64,000 nt of DNA, taken from contig DATNFU010000051.1 in assembly GCA_035606235.1 (NCBI GenBank), forward strand, positions 31,240 to 95,239, given 5' to 3'. The translations under genes were made by a program, and so were the position numbers. The DNA comes from 66-474 sp035606235 (GTDB lineage Bacteria; Pseudomonadota; Gammaproteobacteria; Xanthomonadales; Rhodanobacteraceae). This document shows positions 19,140 to 27,274 of this stretch, piece by piece; the first letter of the stretch is position 1, and each line of letters begins with the position of its first letter. The notes beneath the pieces were generated by a model that saw only the letters and a list, made by a program, of their open reading frames with translations, was not told where the DNA came from and ran no database searches.

Positions 19140-19985
19140 ATGCGCAAACTCGCCGCTGCATTGCTTGCATCTTCGCTGTTGCTACTCGCTTCGGTTGCCG
19201 GTGCCGAGGAATGCCGTTACAGCGCACCGCGCAATGCCGACATCGACGCCGCCGGCCTGCGCTCGTTGCTGTTGAAGCTCGGTTCGTCCGATTTGCAAAT
19301 CACCGGCGTTCAGGGTTTGAGCAGGATCGAGGTGCGCGGTACCGCCTGCGCTTCGGACCAATCCTGGCTCAAGGATCTGCAGGTCAGCACCAGCCGTGCC
19401 GGCGATCAGGCCACGGTGGATTCCGAGCACCATACCGAAACCAGCATCTTCAACCTGTTTGGTTCCGCCTATGCCTACCTGAAACTCCAGGTGCGCGTGC
19501 CGGCGGCGCTGGCGGTGAAGATCGATGACGGCTCCGGTGATGTAAATGCGAGCAACCTGGCCTCGCTGGATTTCGATTCCGGATCGGGCGATTTGATTGC
19601 CGAGCGCGTCAACGGCGCGCTGGCGTTGCACATGGGCTCCGCCGATGTGCGTGCCAGCGATGTCGGCAGTGTCGATTTGCGCGGTACTGGTTCCGGCGAC
19701 GTGCACGTTCGGAACGTGCGGGGCGATGTGCGTGCCGACCACTCCGGTTCGGGGGATCTGGATTTCAGCGCGGTGCGTGGCAGCGTGCGAATCGGCTCGA
19801 CCGGTTCGGGCGACGTCACCTTGACCGGCATCGGTCGCGACGCGGAGGTCGGCAGTACCGGCTCGGGTGACGTCACCGCCAACGGCGTCGGCGGCAATTT
19901 CACGGTGCGCGCCACCGGCAGCGGCGATGTGCGCTATCACGACGTGAAGGGCAAGGTTGACGTGCCGCGCAGCGACGATGATTGA
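19140..19985 (+). CDS. secreted GSGDV-repeat protein (DUF2807/GIN-like)
   Basis: Exported protein of unknown function. 281 residues: a signal peptide (MRKLAAALLASSLLLLASVAGA, cleavage near 22), a first domain with two Cys, then from about residue 131 eight copies of a GSGDV-type motif (GSGDV, GSGDL, GSADV, GSGDV, GSGDL, and three more GSGDV) spaced 16-21 residues apart. This periodicity predicts a right-handed beta-solenoid, as in the GIN domain of putative autotransporter-adhesin heads (DUF2807/DUF4097). The ATG at 19140 has CGGAG upstream and gives the only good signal peptide. It stands alone and converges on the ABC permease. An envelope or surface role is inferred only. Confidence 0.8.
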   Translation: MRKLAAALLASSLLLLASVAGAEECRYSAPRNADIDAAGLRSLLLKLGSSDLQITGVQGLSRIEVRGTACASDQSWLKDLQVSTSRAGDQATVDSEHHTETSIFNLFGSAYAYLKLQVRVPAALAVKIDDGSGDVNASNLASLDFDSGSGDLIAERVNGALALHMGSADVRASDVGSVDLRGTGSGDVHVRNVRGDVRADHSGSGDLDFSAVRGSVRIGSTGSGDVTLTGIGRDAEVGSTGSGDVTANGVGGNFTVRATGSGDVRYHDVKGKVDVPRSDDD

Positions 19986-20027
19986 TATCGCGCAGGCGCG
20001 TAGGGCCGCTTTCAACCTCCCCTGATC

Positions 20028-20045
20028 GGCGGGTCAAAACCCGCC
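20028..20045 (+). terminator. hairpin between convergent genes
   Basis: GGCGGGT-CAAA-ACCCGCC, a perfect 7-bp stem with 4-base loop, fills the space between the GSGDV gene and the stop of the minus-strand permease. No T run follows on either strand. With the flanking TAGGGC it also resembles the short GTAGGGCGGGTTTTGACCCGCC repeat seen in related genomes, so it may be a repeat acting as a bidirectional terminator. Confidence 0.5.
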
Positions 20046-22634
20046 CTACGCTCTCCGCAGGATCAACAACGGCGAAGTGCGCAGCACGCGGCGCGTGCCG
20101 GTCAGGCCAAGCGCGGTGACGATCGCGGCCGCGATCATCGCCGCGATCACCAGCGATCCCCAGGGTTCGATGAACTCGTGCATGCGGAACACGCCGCTCG
20201 CCAACCAGGCGCCCGCGGCTGCGGCGCCCAACAGCGCTGTGGCACTGGCTATCAATCCCAGCAGCGCGAATTCACACAACGCACTCAGCAACAGTTGCGA
20301 ACGTCGCGCACCCAGCGTGCGCAGCAGTGCGGCCTCCTGTCGGCGTTCGGCTGCGCTGGATGTCAGCGCAGCGGCCAGCACCAGCGCGCCCGCCAGCAGG
20401 CTGAAGCCCAGCACCCAGCGCGCGGCCCCGGTCACCTGTGCCACGATTTCGCGCACGCGATCGAGCAACTCGTCGACATCGATCAAGCTCAGATTCGGGT
20501 AATCGCGCGAGAACGCGGCCAGCGCGTTGGTGTGCCCGCGCGGCAGATGAAAGCTTGCGATCCATTCGTGCGGCAGCGTGTGCGCGTGGGCGGCATCCAG
20601 CAGCACGAAAAAATTGACATTGAAGCTGCTCCAGTCCACTTCGCGGATACTGGTCACGCGCGCGGTCAGGTCGCGTTCGCCGACGACGAATCCCAGCGTG
20701 TCGCCCGGGTGCAGGTCGAAGGTATCGGCCCATAGCTTGTCCACCGAGACTTCCGGTTGCGATGGCGATGCCGCGAACCACTGTCCCGCAATCAGTTTGT
20801 TGGCCTTCGGCAGCGTCGTGCTCCAGGACAGGCGCACCTGTCGATCGGCGGTGTCGCGCGCCTCGCGATCGTGCAGCTTCAATTTGTCCACCGGCACGCC
20901 ATTGATGGCACTCAGCTTGCCGACCGCGACCGGCAGCGCGTTGAGACGGGTTGCGCCGAGTTGCCGCAGGGAGGCCAGCACTTGCGCCTGTTGCGCGTCC
21001 TGCACATTGACCACGAACCAGTTGGGCGCATCCGGTGGCAGTTCCCGTCGCCAGTTGTCCAGCAGGGCGGGCGCAATTACCGCCAGCATCAATAACGCGG
21101 TCAAGCCCAGGGCGATCGCGCAGGCTTGCACCAAGCTCAACGCGCGCCGGCGCGTCAAGGCGCTGGCGCCCAGCCGCAACGCCGGATGCAGGCGCGCGGC
21201 GTAGCGCCGGATCAACCACAGCAACGTGGCGGCGAGCGCGACGCTCACCAGCGCGGCGCCAAGCAAGCTCGCGGCAAGAATGCCCGCGAGCTTCCATGAG
21301 CCGCTTTCCAGCGCGATCAAGCCCAGCGCGACGCCAAGCGGCAGCAGATAAAGCAGATCAAACCGCCGGGGCGCGCGCGTCCAGATCCTGCGGAACACCG
21401 CGATCGGCGGCACCTGCGCCAGCCGCGCCAGCGGTGGCAGCGCGAACCCGACCAGCACCGCAAGGCCGATGCCGGCCGCGGCAATCGCCGGACCGATCGG
21501 CAAGGCGGTGTGTTGCGCGGACGGCGGCAACAGGTCGCGCGCAAAAGAAAATGCCGCCGCGGCGAGTCCCGATGCGATGCACGCGCCGACGGCGACCGCC
21601 AGCAACGCGGGCAGCAGCAGTGTCAGCAGCAAGCCGCCAAACGCGAACCCGCGCGAGGCGCCGAGTGCGCGCAGCAGCGCGATCTCGTCCAGTTTGCGTC
21701 GTGCATAACGGCGTGCTGCCAGCGCGATGGCGATGCCCGACAGTAACGCGGCGAGCAGCGCGGAAAGGCGAAGGAATGCGCCGGCGCGATCAAAGGCGAC
21801 CCGCAGGCGTTGCTGCACTTCGCGCGGCGTGATCAGGTCGGCATCCGCGGGCAGGTGTGCTTTGGCCCAATCGCGATACGCATCAACTTGCGCGGCATCC
21901 CCCGCGACCAGCAGGCGATGATGCGCGCGGCTGCCGGTGCCGAGCAGACCGGCGGCCTGCGCGTCGGCCAGCGCCATCACCGCGCGCGGAGCCAGCGCGA
22001 ACAAACCGCCACCGTCGGGCTCGCGTTGCAGTTGTGCGGCAATGCGCAACGTACGGCCGCCAAGTTGCACGTCGTCGCCGACGCGCAAGCCGAGCGCGGC
22101 CAGCGCGCGATGATCCAGATATGCCATTCCAGCCGGCGGCGCGTGCGCAATCACATCACGTCCGCGCGGACCGAGGATCACCAGTTTGCCGCGCAGCGGC
22201 CAATGCGCATCCGCTGCGATCACCTCCAGCAACTGGCTGCGTTCGCGGGCGAACGCCACACTCGGAAAATTCGCGAGCTCGCTGGTTTGCAGGCCCAGCG
22301 CGCGCGCTTGCGTGACGTACGCGTCCGGCAACGGCGTTGCGGCATTCACGCCCATGTCGCCGCCGATCACTTCCGCCGCGCTCATCAGCACCGCGCGTTC
22401 GACACGCGTGGACAAGGTGCCGACCGTACCGAGCGCCAGCACCGCCAGCAACAGCGCGAGCATCAACGTGCGCAGTTCCGGTAGCTGCCATTCCCGGCGC
22501 AGGCTGCGCAATGCGTGGCGAAGGTTCATCCATATCCCGGCGCGTGCAAGCGGCGAGCCCCCGAGAGGTCCGCGGCCGCGCACTTCAACCATAGCGCGCC
22601 GGATCCGCACCAAGCGGTTGAGCAAGCCCTTCAT
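20046..22634 (-). CDS. ABC transporter permease, YbbP/FtsX-like
   Basis: Large inner-membrane permease of the MacB/FtsX superfamily, partner of the ATPase encoded just upstream. 862 residues with an N-terminal helix, a large periplasmic domain, three helices (about 290-430), more helices in the middle, a second periplasmic domain (about 520-720) and three C-terminal helices (about 725-850): the duplicated ten-helix layout of YbbP. The ATG at 22634 overlaps the ATPase stop (ATGA); an internal ATG at 22529 (MNLRHALRSLRREW) better matches the usual start of relatives, leaving 827 residues. Probable role is extraction or export of a lipid or lipoprotein-like substrate; the substrate is unknown. 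Confidence 0.85.
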   Translation of the reverse strand: MKGLLNRLVRIRRAMVEVRGRGPLGGSPLARAGIWMNLRHALRSLRREWQLPELRTLMLALLLAVLALGTVGTLSTRVERAVLMSAAEVIGGDMGVNAATPLPDAYVTQARALGLQTSELANFPSVAFARERSQLLEVIAADAHWPLRGKLVILGPRGRDVIAHAPPAGMAYLDHRALAALGLRVGDDVQLGGRTLRIAAQLQREPDGGGLFALAPRAVMALADAQAAGLLGTGSRAHHRLLVAGDAAQVDAYRDWAKAHLPADADLITPREVQQRLRVAFDRAGAFLRLSALLAALLSGIAIALAARRYARRKLDEIALLRALGASRGFAFGGLLLTLLLPALLAVAVGACIASGLAAAAFSFARDLLPPSAQHTALPIGPAIAAAGIGLAVLVGFALPPLARLAQVPPIAVFRRIWTRAPRRFDLLYLLPLGVALGLIALESGSWKLAGILAASLLGAALVSVALAATLLWLIRRYAARLHPALRLGASALTRRRALSLVQACAIALGLTALLMLAVIAPALLDNWRRELPPDAPNWFVVNVQDAQQAQVLASLRQLGATRLNALPVAVGKLSAINGVPVDKLKLHDREARDTADRQVRLSWSTTLPKANKLIAGQWFAASPSQPEVSVDKLWADTFDLHPGDTLGFVVGERDLTARVTSIREVDWSSFNVNFFVLLDAAHAHTLPHEWIASFHLPRGHTNALAAFSRDYPNLSLIDVDELLDRVREIVAQVTGAARWVLGFSLLAGALVLAAALTSSAAERRQEAALLRTLGARRSQLLLSALCEFALLGLIASATALLGAAAAGAWLASGVFRMHEFIEPWGSLVIAAMIAAAIVTALGLTGTRRVLRTSPLLILRRA

Positions 22635-23317
22635 GCCAGTTGACCGTCGATCAGTTCATGCGTGCGCAGACAACGTTCCGCAAGCGCGACATCGTGCGTC
22701 ACCAGCACCAGCGTGGTCTGATGTGCGCGGTTGAGATCGAACAGCAGATCGCCGACCACGGCGCCGGTGCGCCGATCAAGATTGCCGGTGGGCTCGTCGG
22801 CGAACAGGATGCGCGGCGCATGCACGAACGCGCGCGCGATCGCCACGCGCTGCTGCTCGCCGCCGGAAAGCTGGTGCGGATAATGCGCGCCACGTTTGTT
22901 CAAGCCGACCGCGGCCAGCGCTTCGCGTGCGCGCGGCAGCGCGTGGCCCACGCCCTGGAGTTCCAGCGGAAGCAGTACGTTTTCTTCCGCGGTCAACGCC
23001 GGCAGCAGATGGAACGACTGGAACACGAAGCCGACCAGTCGGCGGCGCAATGCCGCGCGCGCCTCCTCTTCGAGCGCTTCCAGCGGCTGGCCATCGAGCC
23101 GGATGCTGCCGGTGCTCGGCACGTCCAGGCCCGCGAGCAGGCCGAGCAGCGTGGTCTTGCCGGAGCCCGACGCGCCGGTGACGGCGATGGTTTCCCCCGC
23201 ATTCACGTCGAGGCTGACATCGTGCAGAATGTCGAGCCGGCCGCCGGGGCCTTCGACCTGTTTGCCCACCTTGCGTGCGGAGAGAAGCTGGATGCGATCG
23301 TGGATGCCGTCCTGCAT
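22631..23317 (-). CDS. ABC transporter ATP-binding protein, YbbA/LolD-like
   Basis: ATPase subunit for the adjacent permease. 228 residues from the ATG at 23317. Walker A is TGASGSGKTTLLG (about 50-62), Q-loop FVFQSFHLLPAL, signature LSGGEQQRVAIARA, Walker B ILFADEPTGNLD, and the switch His in VLVTHD: all intact. Its start codon and that of divergent tesA share the bases of a single CATG. The tesA-ybbA-ybbP arrangement is conserved from E. coli and supports the YbbA assignment over LolD; in-frame upstream starts would run into tesA. Confidence 0.88.
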   Translation of the reverse strand: MQDGIHDRIQLLSARKVGKQVEGPGGRLDILHDVSLDVNAGETIAVTGASGSGKTTLLGLLAGLDVPSTGSIRLDGQPLEALEEEARAALRRRLVGFVFQSFHLLPALTAEENVLLPLELQGVGHALPRAREALAAVGLNKRGAHYPHQLSGGEQQRVAIARAFVHAPRILFADEPTGNLDRRTGAVVGDLLFDLNRAHQTTLVLVTHDVALAERCLRTHELIDGQLA

Positions 23318-23951
23318 GCGCTGTTGCCTCGTATTGTTGTTGCCGATCTGCGTGCCGCTCGCGAACGCGGCGGCGACGTCAGCGCCGACAAGTTCGACAC
23401 CGAAAACCATCCTGCTGCTGGGCGACTCGCTGTCCGCCGCACACAATATCCAGCTGAGCGCCGGCTGGCCGACCTTGCTGCAAGCGCGCCTGGTGGATAT
23501 GCGGCCTTCCTACAAGCTGGTCAATGCCAGTATCAGCGGCGAAACCACGGCGGCGGGCCTGGCCCGCCTGCCCGCATTGCTGAAGCAGTATCACCCTGCG
23601 CTGGTGATGCTGGAGCTGGGCGCCAACGACGGCCTGCGCGGGTTGCCGTTGACCGAGATACAAGGAAATCTCGGCGCGATGGTGAAGCAGAGCGAACAAG
23701 GCGGTGCGAAGGTGCTGTTGCTGGGCATCGAATTGCCGGTCAATTACGGCCCGCAATACCGCGATGGTCTGCGCGCGATCTACGCGCGGCTGGCGCGGGC
23801 GAACCATGCCGGGCTGGTGCCTTTCCTGCTGGCCGGGATAGCGCTCGATCCCAAGCTGATGCAGGAGGATGGCCTGCATCCCACCGCCGCCGCGCAGCCG
23901 CGCGTGCTGGCCAATGTATGGCCGGCGCTGGCGCAGATGCTGAAGCGGTAG
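23316..23951 (+). CDS. tesA: periplasmic acyl-CoA thioesterase I / arylesterase TesA
   Basis: SGNH-family hydrolase (thioesterase I, protease I, lysophospholipase L1 in E. coli) acting in the periplasm. 211 residues with signal peptide MRCCLVLLLPICVPLANA. All four SGNH blocks are seen: GDSL (Ser about 38), the Gly block NASISGETTAAG, GAND (LELGANDG, about 104) and the catalytic DGLHP (about 188). Divergent from the ABC pair, an arrangement known in E. coli, where TesA neighbours ybbA. The longer open frame upstream of 23316 is antisense to the ATPase gene and is not part of it. Confidence 0.92.
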   Translation: MRCCLVLLLPICVPLANAAATSAPTSSTPKTILLLGDSLSAAHNIQLSAGWPTLLQARLVDMRPSYKLVNASISGETTAAGLARLPALLKQYHPALVMLELGANDGLRGLPLTEIQGNLGAMVKQSEQGGAKVLLLGIELPVNYGPQYRDGLRAIYARLARANHAGLVPFLLAGIALDPKLMQEDGLHPTAAAQPRVLANVWPALAQMLKR

Positions 23952-24041
23952 GGTGCTTCACATATTGCTCACTCCCGTGAAGGCAAATTCGCCGCCATGA
24001 TCGCTTATCACAGCCATGTTTCAAGCTTCGAGGGGCCTCGC

Positions 24042-24773
24042 ATGAGCGCACGCGAAGATCAATCCGGTCTGGTGCTGCTGGTGGAGGACAACCGCGGCAT
24101 CGCCGAAATGATCGGCGAGTTTCTGGAGCGGCGCGGTTATTCCGTGGACTACGCGGCCGACGGCGTGACGGGCCTGCATCTGGCGGTGTCGGGCAGCTTC
24201 GACGTGGTGGTGCTGGATCTGATGCTGCCCGGCATGGACGGTCTGGAAGTGTGCCGCAAGCTGCGCAACGAAGCCAAGAAGTCCACGCCGGTGCTGATGC
24301 TGACCGCGCGCGACACGCTGGAAGACAAGCTGATCGGCCTGGATGCGGGCGCCGACGATTATCTGGTCAAGCCGTTTGAGCCACGCGAACTGGAAGCGCG
24401 CGTGCGCGCGCTGATCCGCCGCGACCGCCGCCAGGTTTCCGCGGAGGTGCTGCGGGTGGGCGACCTGATGCTGGATACCGCGACCCTGCGCCTGACCCGC
24501 AACGGCGAGGAATTGCAGGTATCGCCGATCGGGTTGAAGCTGCTCACCATCCTGATGCGCGAATCGCCGCGCGTGGTCAGCCGGCGGGACATCGAACGCG
24601 AGATCTGGGGCGATACGCTGCCGGATTCGGACACGCTGCGTTCGCATCTCTACAATCTGCGCAAGGTGATCGACAAGCCGTTCACACGGCCGCTGCTGCA
24701 CACCATCCACAGCGCGGGTTACCGGCTGGCCGACCTCGATGCGGAGATCGCGGCCGGCGTCCAGCAGAAGTGA
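24042..24773 (+). CDS. OmpR/PhoB-family response regulator
   Basis: DNA-binding response regulator. 243 residues. Receiver domain: VEDN acidic pair near residue 13, phospho-acceptor Asp in VVLDLMLPGMDGL (about 57), Thr in MLTARD, Lys in YLVKPFEPREL (about 110). Winged-helix output: EELQVSPIGLKLLTILMR and HLYNLRKVIDKPF (about 210). The ATG at 24042 (MSAREDQ) is chosen; an ATG at 23997 adds a non-conserved leader. Its TGA stop overlaps the GTG of the kinase gene. Regulon and signal are unknown; relatives in Xanthomonadales form a conserved pair with a membrane kinase. Confidence 0.92.
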   Translation: MSAREDQSGLVLLVEDNRGIAEMIGEFLERRGYSVDYAADGVTGLHLAVSGSFDVVVLDLMLPGMDGLEVCRKLRNEAKKSTPVLMLTARDTLEDKLIGLDAGADDYLVKPFEPRELEARVRALIRRDRRQVSAEVLRVGDLMLDTATLRLTRNGEELQVSPIGLKLLTILMRESPRVVSRRDIEREIWGDTLPDSDTLRSHLYNLRKVIDKPFTRPLLHTIHSAGYRLADLDAEIAAGVQQK

Positions 24774-25678
24774 GCGTGCGCCGACGCGCACTTATCCGGC
24801 GCAACCGGGGCGCACGCGCCGACATGTCTCGCGATACACATTCTTCGGTCATTGCGCTCGCCAATGCGGTGCGCGACTGGGACCCCAACAAGCCCGATGC
24901 CGCAGCGCTGGATCCCGCACGGCTGGCGGTGGAAGATCCCGATGTCGCGGTGCTGGGGCAGGCGCTCTACAAATTCGGCTCGCGCCTGGAAGCCTTCGTG
25001 GAACGCGAGCGCAATTTCACCCGCGACGCCAGCCATGAATTGCGCACGCCGCTGACCATCATCAAGGTGGCCGCCGACGTGCTCGCCGACGAGGAAAACC
25101 TGAGCGAATTCGCCAAGCGCTCGCTCACCCGCATCCGCAGTTCGGTGCGCGAGATCGAGGCGATGATCGAGGCGTTCCTGGTGCTGGCACGCGAGTCCGA
25201 CACCGGCTTGCCGGAAGAGGATTTTCTGGTCAACGATGTGGTGCGCGAGGAAATCGACCGCTACCGCGACCTGCTCGGCGCCAAGCCGATCGCGCTGCGG
25301 CTGGAGGAAAGCGCACGCTTCGCCCTGCACGCGCCGTCGCGGGTGTTTGCGGTGGTGATCGGCAACCTGCTGCGCAACGCCTGCCTGTACACCGAGCAGG
25401 GCAGCATCGTGGTCGGCATCCACGACGGTTCGATCAGCGTGGCCGACACTGGTTGCGGCATGGACGAGGAAGACCTGCAACGCGCGTATCAGACGTTCTA
25501 CAAAGGCAGCCGCACCGGCGGCCAGGGGCACGGCATTGGTCTGGCGATCGTGCGCCGCGTCGCCGACCGTTTTGGCTGGCCGATCGAGCTTGAGAGCATG
25601 CGCGGACGCGGCACCGTCGCCACGTTGCGTTTTCCCGCCGCGATGGCGGTGGACCAGGCGCTGCCGCAGGGCGGTTGA
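24770..25678 (+). CDS. sensor histidine kinase lacking its membrane sensor part
   Basis: Partner kinase of the preceding regulator. 302 residues. The catalytic core is complete: HAMP-like stretch VRDWDPNKPD (about 34-43), H-box RDASHELRTPLT (His 89), N-box NLLRNACLYTE, G1 VADTGCGMDEE, F-box TFYKGS, G2 GQGHGIGLAIVRR. What is missing is everything that normally precedes the HAMP region: no membrane helix or periplasmic sensor is found, only about 25 Arg-rich residues (MSVRRRALIRRNRGARADMS). GTG start overlapping the regulator stop; ATG at 24824 is an alternative. Either an internal deletion made it soluble, or the protein senses a cytoplasmic cue. Confidence 0.88.
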   Translation: MSVRRRALIRRNRGARADMSRDTHSSVIALANAVRDWDPNKPDAAALDPARLAVEDPDVAVLGQALYKFGSRLEAFVERERNFTRDASHELRTPLTIIKVAADVLADEENLSEFAKRSLTRIRSSVREIEAMIEAFLVLARESDTGLPEEDFLVNDVVREEIDRYRDLLGAKPIALRLEESARFALHAPSRVFAVVIGNLLRNACLYTEQGSIVVGIHDGSISVADTGCGMDEEDLQRAYQTFYKGSRTGGQGHGIGLAIVRRVADRFGWPIELESMRGRGTVATLRFPAAMAVDQALPQGG

Positions 25679-25754
25679 TTCACGGTACGCAATTCGATAT
25701 GTCGGCGCCGATCGCACCGATCAGATCATCCTTGCGCGGTGCGATACTCGCGGC

Positions 25755-26687
25755 ATGAATGTTGCGCATCATCGCCCGGTGCTGCTGATCCACGGCGGCG
25801 CCGGCGTGATCCGAAAAGATATCGAAGCCGCCGAGCAGCCGGTCCGCGCTGCCCTGGCGCTGGCGCTGCGAACGGGTCACGAGCGGCTGCAGGCGGGCGG
25901 CTCGGCGCTGGATGCGGTGAGCGCGGCGATCGTGGTGCTGGAGGATGCGCCGCACTTCAACGCCGGGCGCGGTGCGGTGTTCAACCACGAAGGACAGCAC
26001 GAACTCGATGCCGCGATCATGGATGGCGCCAGCCTGCATGCAGGCGCGATAGCCGGCGTACGTCGTGTGCGCAACCCGATCCTGCTGGCCCGCGCGGTGA
26101 TGGAGCATTCTCCGCACGTGTTGCTGAGCGGCGCGGGTGCCGAGTATTTTGCGCAATCGCAAGGCATCACTTTGGTCGACCCGGCGTATTTCCGCAGCGA
26201 GCAACGCTGGCAGCAGTTGCAGCAGGCGCTCGCGCGGGAAGCTGCGGGGCAAACGACCGATGACTATTTTGGTACGGTCGGTGCGGTCGCACGCGATGCG
26301 CACGGACGTCTTGCGGCCGGCACCTCGACGGGTGGCATGACCAACAAGCGCTACGGACGCGTGGGCGATTCGCCGATCATCGGCGCGGGCACCTATGCCA
26401 ACGCGCATTGCGCGGTATCCGGCACGGGCTGGGGCGAGTTCTACATCCGCGTCGCGGCCGCGCACACCATCTGCATGCGCGTGGCCGAAATGGGGCAGTC
26501 GCCGCAACAGGCCGCGCGCGACGTCATCGATCGCGAGATCCCGCGACTGGGTGGCAACGGCGGCGCGATCGTGCTCGGCCGCGACGGGCAATTCGCGATG
26601 CCGTTCAACACCGATGGCATGTACCGCGGCCGGATCGGCGCGGATGGTGTGCCGCAGGTGGCGATCTGGCGAGACGAAGCCGTGTAG
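25755..26687 (+). CDS. isoaspartyl peptidase / L-asparaginase (Ntn hydrolase)
   Basis: Plant-type asparaginase family (IaaA): a precursor cleaves itself before a Thr, which becomes the nucleophile that hydrolyses isoaspartyl dipeptides. 310 residues. HGGAG (about 13-17), LEDAPHFNAGRGAVFN (about 63) and the autoprocessing site DDYFG-TVGAVA (Thr about 175) are present, followed by TSTGGMTNKRYGRVGDSP and the GTGWGE segment. The start at 25755 (MNVAHHRPVLLIHGG) has GATACT 7 bases upstream as a possible -10, so the mRNA may be almost leaderless. The gene is separate from its neighbours. Confidence 0.92.
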   Translation: MNVAHHRPVLLIHGGAGVIRKDIEAAEQPVRAALALALRTGHERLQAGGSALDAVSAAIVVLEDAPHFNAGRGAVFNHEGQHELDAAIMDGASLHAGAIAGVRRVRNPILLARAVMEHSPHVLLSGAGAEYFAQSQGITLVDPAYFRSEQRWQQLQQALAREAAGQTTDDYFGTVGAVARDAHGRLAAGTSTGGMTNKRYGRVGDSPIIGAGTYANAHCAVSGTGWGEFYIRVAAAHTICMRVAEMGQSPQQAARDVIDREIPRLGGNGGAIVLGRDGQFAMPFNTDGMYRGRIGADGVPQVAIWRDEAV

Positions 26688-26743
26688 CGAGCGCGGGGCG
26701 CACGACGATGTGGCCGGCGGGCAGTGGTGCGTGGACGCGCTGC

Positions 26744-27274
26744 TTACCGCTGCGCGTCCAGCAGTGGCGTGACGACTTCTTCCAGCCGCGCGCGCGTCCA
26801 CACCGGGTCGGGATCCTTCCAGCCGTCGTAGGCAAGGCGACCTTGCCGATCGATCACGAAGTTGACCGGCAGGTGCCAGATACGGCCATAGCCCGGCACG
26901 TGCGGGTCGTCCAGCACCCCGTTGGGAAAGTTCAAAGCGGCCGCCACCGCGCGAACCTTGTCGAGCTGATCCGGCGTGTCCAGGCTGAAGCCGAGCACGA
27001 CCAATTTTTGCTGCGCGTGTTGCCGCGCGTAGCGCGACAGCAGTGGCAGCTCTTCACGGCACGGCGTGCACCAGGTTGCCCAGAACGTGAGGATCACCAC
27101 GTCGCCGCGCAGATCGCGCGTGTCGATGCGCTTGCCGTCCAGGGTGACAAGTACGATCGACGGCGCGGGTGCGCCAATCCTCAAGGTGTTTTGCGCGACG
27201 GCGACCGGCGCCATCATCCATGTCGCCAGCAGCACGCAAGCGCTGATGGCCAGCCGGGGCATGCGCGGCATCAC
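26744..27274 (-). CDS. TlpA/ResA-like thioredoxin-fold protein
   Basis: Periplasmic thiol-disulfide oxidoreductase. 176 residues: signal peptide (about 1-27, ending VAVAQ), AhpC/TSA-Redoxin fold with active site WATWCTPCREELP (about 67-79), and the cis-Pro segment WHLPVNFVIDRQGRL. WCTPC is the reductase-type motif used in apocytochrome or metal-centre maturation. Its ATG overlaps the stop of the upstream outer-membrane protein gene (ATGA), so the two are probably one functional unit; the barrel protein carries a CATCGC cysteine motif that could be a substrate (inference). Confidence 0.88.
   Translation of the reverse strand: MMPRMPRLAISACVLLATWMMAPVAVAQNTLRIGAPAPSIVLVTLDGKRIDTRDLRGDVVILTFWATWCTPCREELPLLSRYARQHAQQKLVVLGFSLDTPDQLDKVRAVAAALNFPNGVLDDPHVPGYGRIWHLPVNFVIDRQGRLAYDGWKDPDPVWTRARLEEVVTPLLDAQR

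Noticed and set aside
22640..23980. 446-codon plus-strand frame over the ABC ATPase and tesA
   Set aside because: It is out of frame with TesA and antisense to an ATPase with intact Walker and signature motifs.
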